A stretch of DNA of 64,000 nt from contig JAOBWK010000065.1 of the NCBI GenBank assembly GCA_025463305.1, forward strand, positions 13,420 through 77,419, written 5' to 3'. The position numbers were made by a program, and so were the translations under genes. The notes beneath the pieces are model-generated. The model was not told where the DNA came from and did not search any database. It saw only the letters and a list, made by a program, of their open reading frames with translations. Shown here piece by piece: positions 63,968 through 64,000 of the stretch (position 1 is its first letter; each line of letters begins with the position of its first letter). The DNA is from Ilumatobacteraceae bacterium. GTDB taxonomy: Bacteria > Actinomycetota > Acidimicrobiia > Acidimicrobiales > Ilumatobacteraceae.

Positions 63968-64000
63968 CCGACCACCAACACTGGTTCGAGCCCCTGGCTG

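Overview
The window is GC-rich and gene-dense. It is probably chromosome of an actinomycete, most likely an uncultured or marine Acidimicrobiia (Ilumatobacter-like) lineage; this is inferred from content and not proven. Supporting content includes an ANTAR-type PdtaR next to polA, MtrAB/LpqB-like signalling, a complete type II fatty acid synthase cluster, a menaquinone pathway, a DUF222/HNH protein, eukaryote-type GlyRS and many GTG starts. No insertion sequence, prophage, CRISPR array or rRNA is visible. One tRNA-Leu(CAA) is present.

Region by region: 0-7 kb encodes gamma-butyrobetaine/carnitine breakdown (BBOX-type dioxygenase, carnitine dehydrogenase-thioesterase fusion, BKACE cleavage enzyme) with acetoacetyl-CoA synthetase, which would reclaim the acetoacetate the BKACE step releases. 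7-13 kb holds a transglutaminase-like protein, a GGDEF-EAL membrane protein and phoH-ybeY-corC. 13-23 kb is a loose menaquinone island (menE, menA, a menH-like hydrolase, menD, menF, menG) interleaved with an amidase, a DsbA-like protein and an EamA transporter; menB and menC are not here. 23-30 kb holds two acyl-CoA ligases, a MaoC hydratase, an HNH protein and a frameshifted lytic transglycosylase. 30-41 kb holds era, an MtrB/LpqB-like pair, a STAS protein, an OmpR-type regulator, a DinG-like helicase, uppS, a divergent UppS-like protein, recO and glyS. 41-47 kb has a TauD-like dioxygenase and two more two-component systems. 47-53 kb has a decayed gene, trpC-trpF-trpB-trpA, bcp and fabZ. 53-58 kb is fabD-fabH-fabG-acpP-fabF. 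58-64 kb has malQ, pdtaR and polA.

Expression signals follow a clear pattern. About twenty genes have a TANNNT or CANNNT box ending 6-8 nt before an ATG or GTG with no Shine-Dalgarno sequence, which is the layout of leaderless transcripts. Two divergent gene pairs have -10 boxes that overlap each other. Operon-internal genes instead use ATGA, GTGA or TGATG overlaps. Several convergent gene ends place their stop codons inside inverted repeats.

The most interesting candidate is at 36.9-38.3 kb. The catalytic undecaprenyl-diphosphate synthase keeps its substrate motifs but has lost the C-terminal RxG motif and a conserved Glu. A back-to-back gene encodes a catalytically dead UppS-fold protein that keeps exactly those elements. 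This mirrors the eukaryotic DHDDS/NgBR division of labour and suggests a two-subunit bacterial cis-prenyltransferase.
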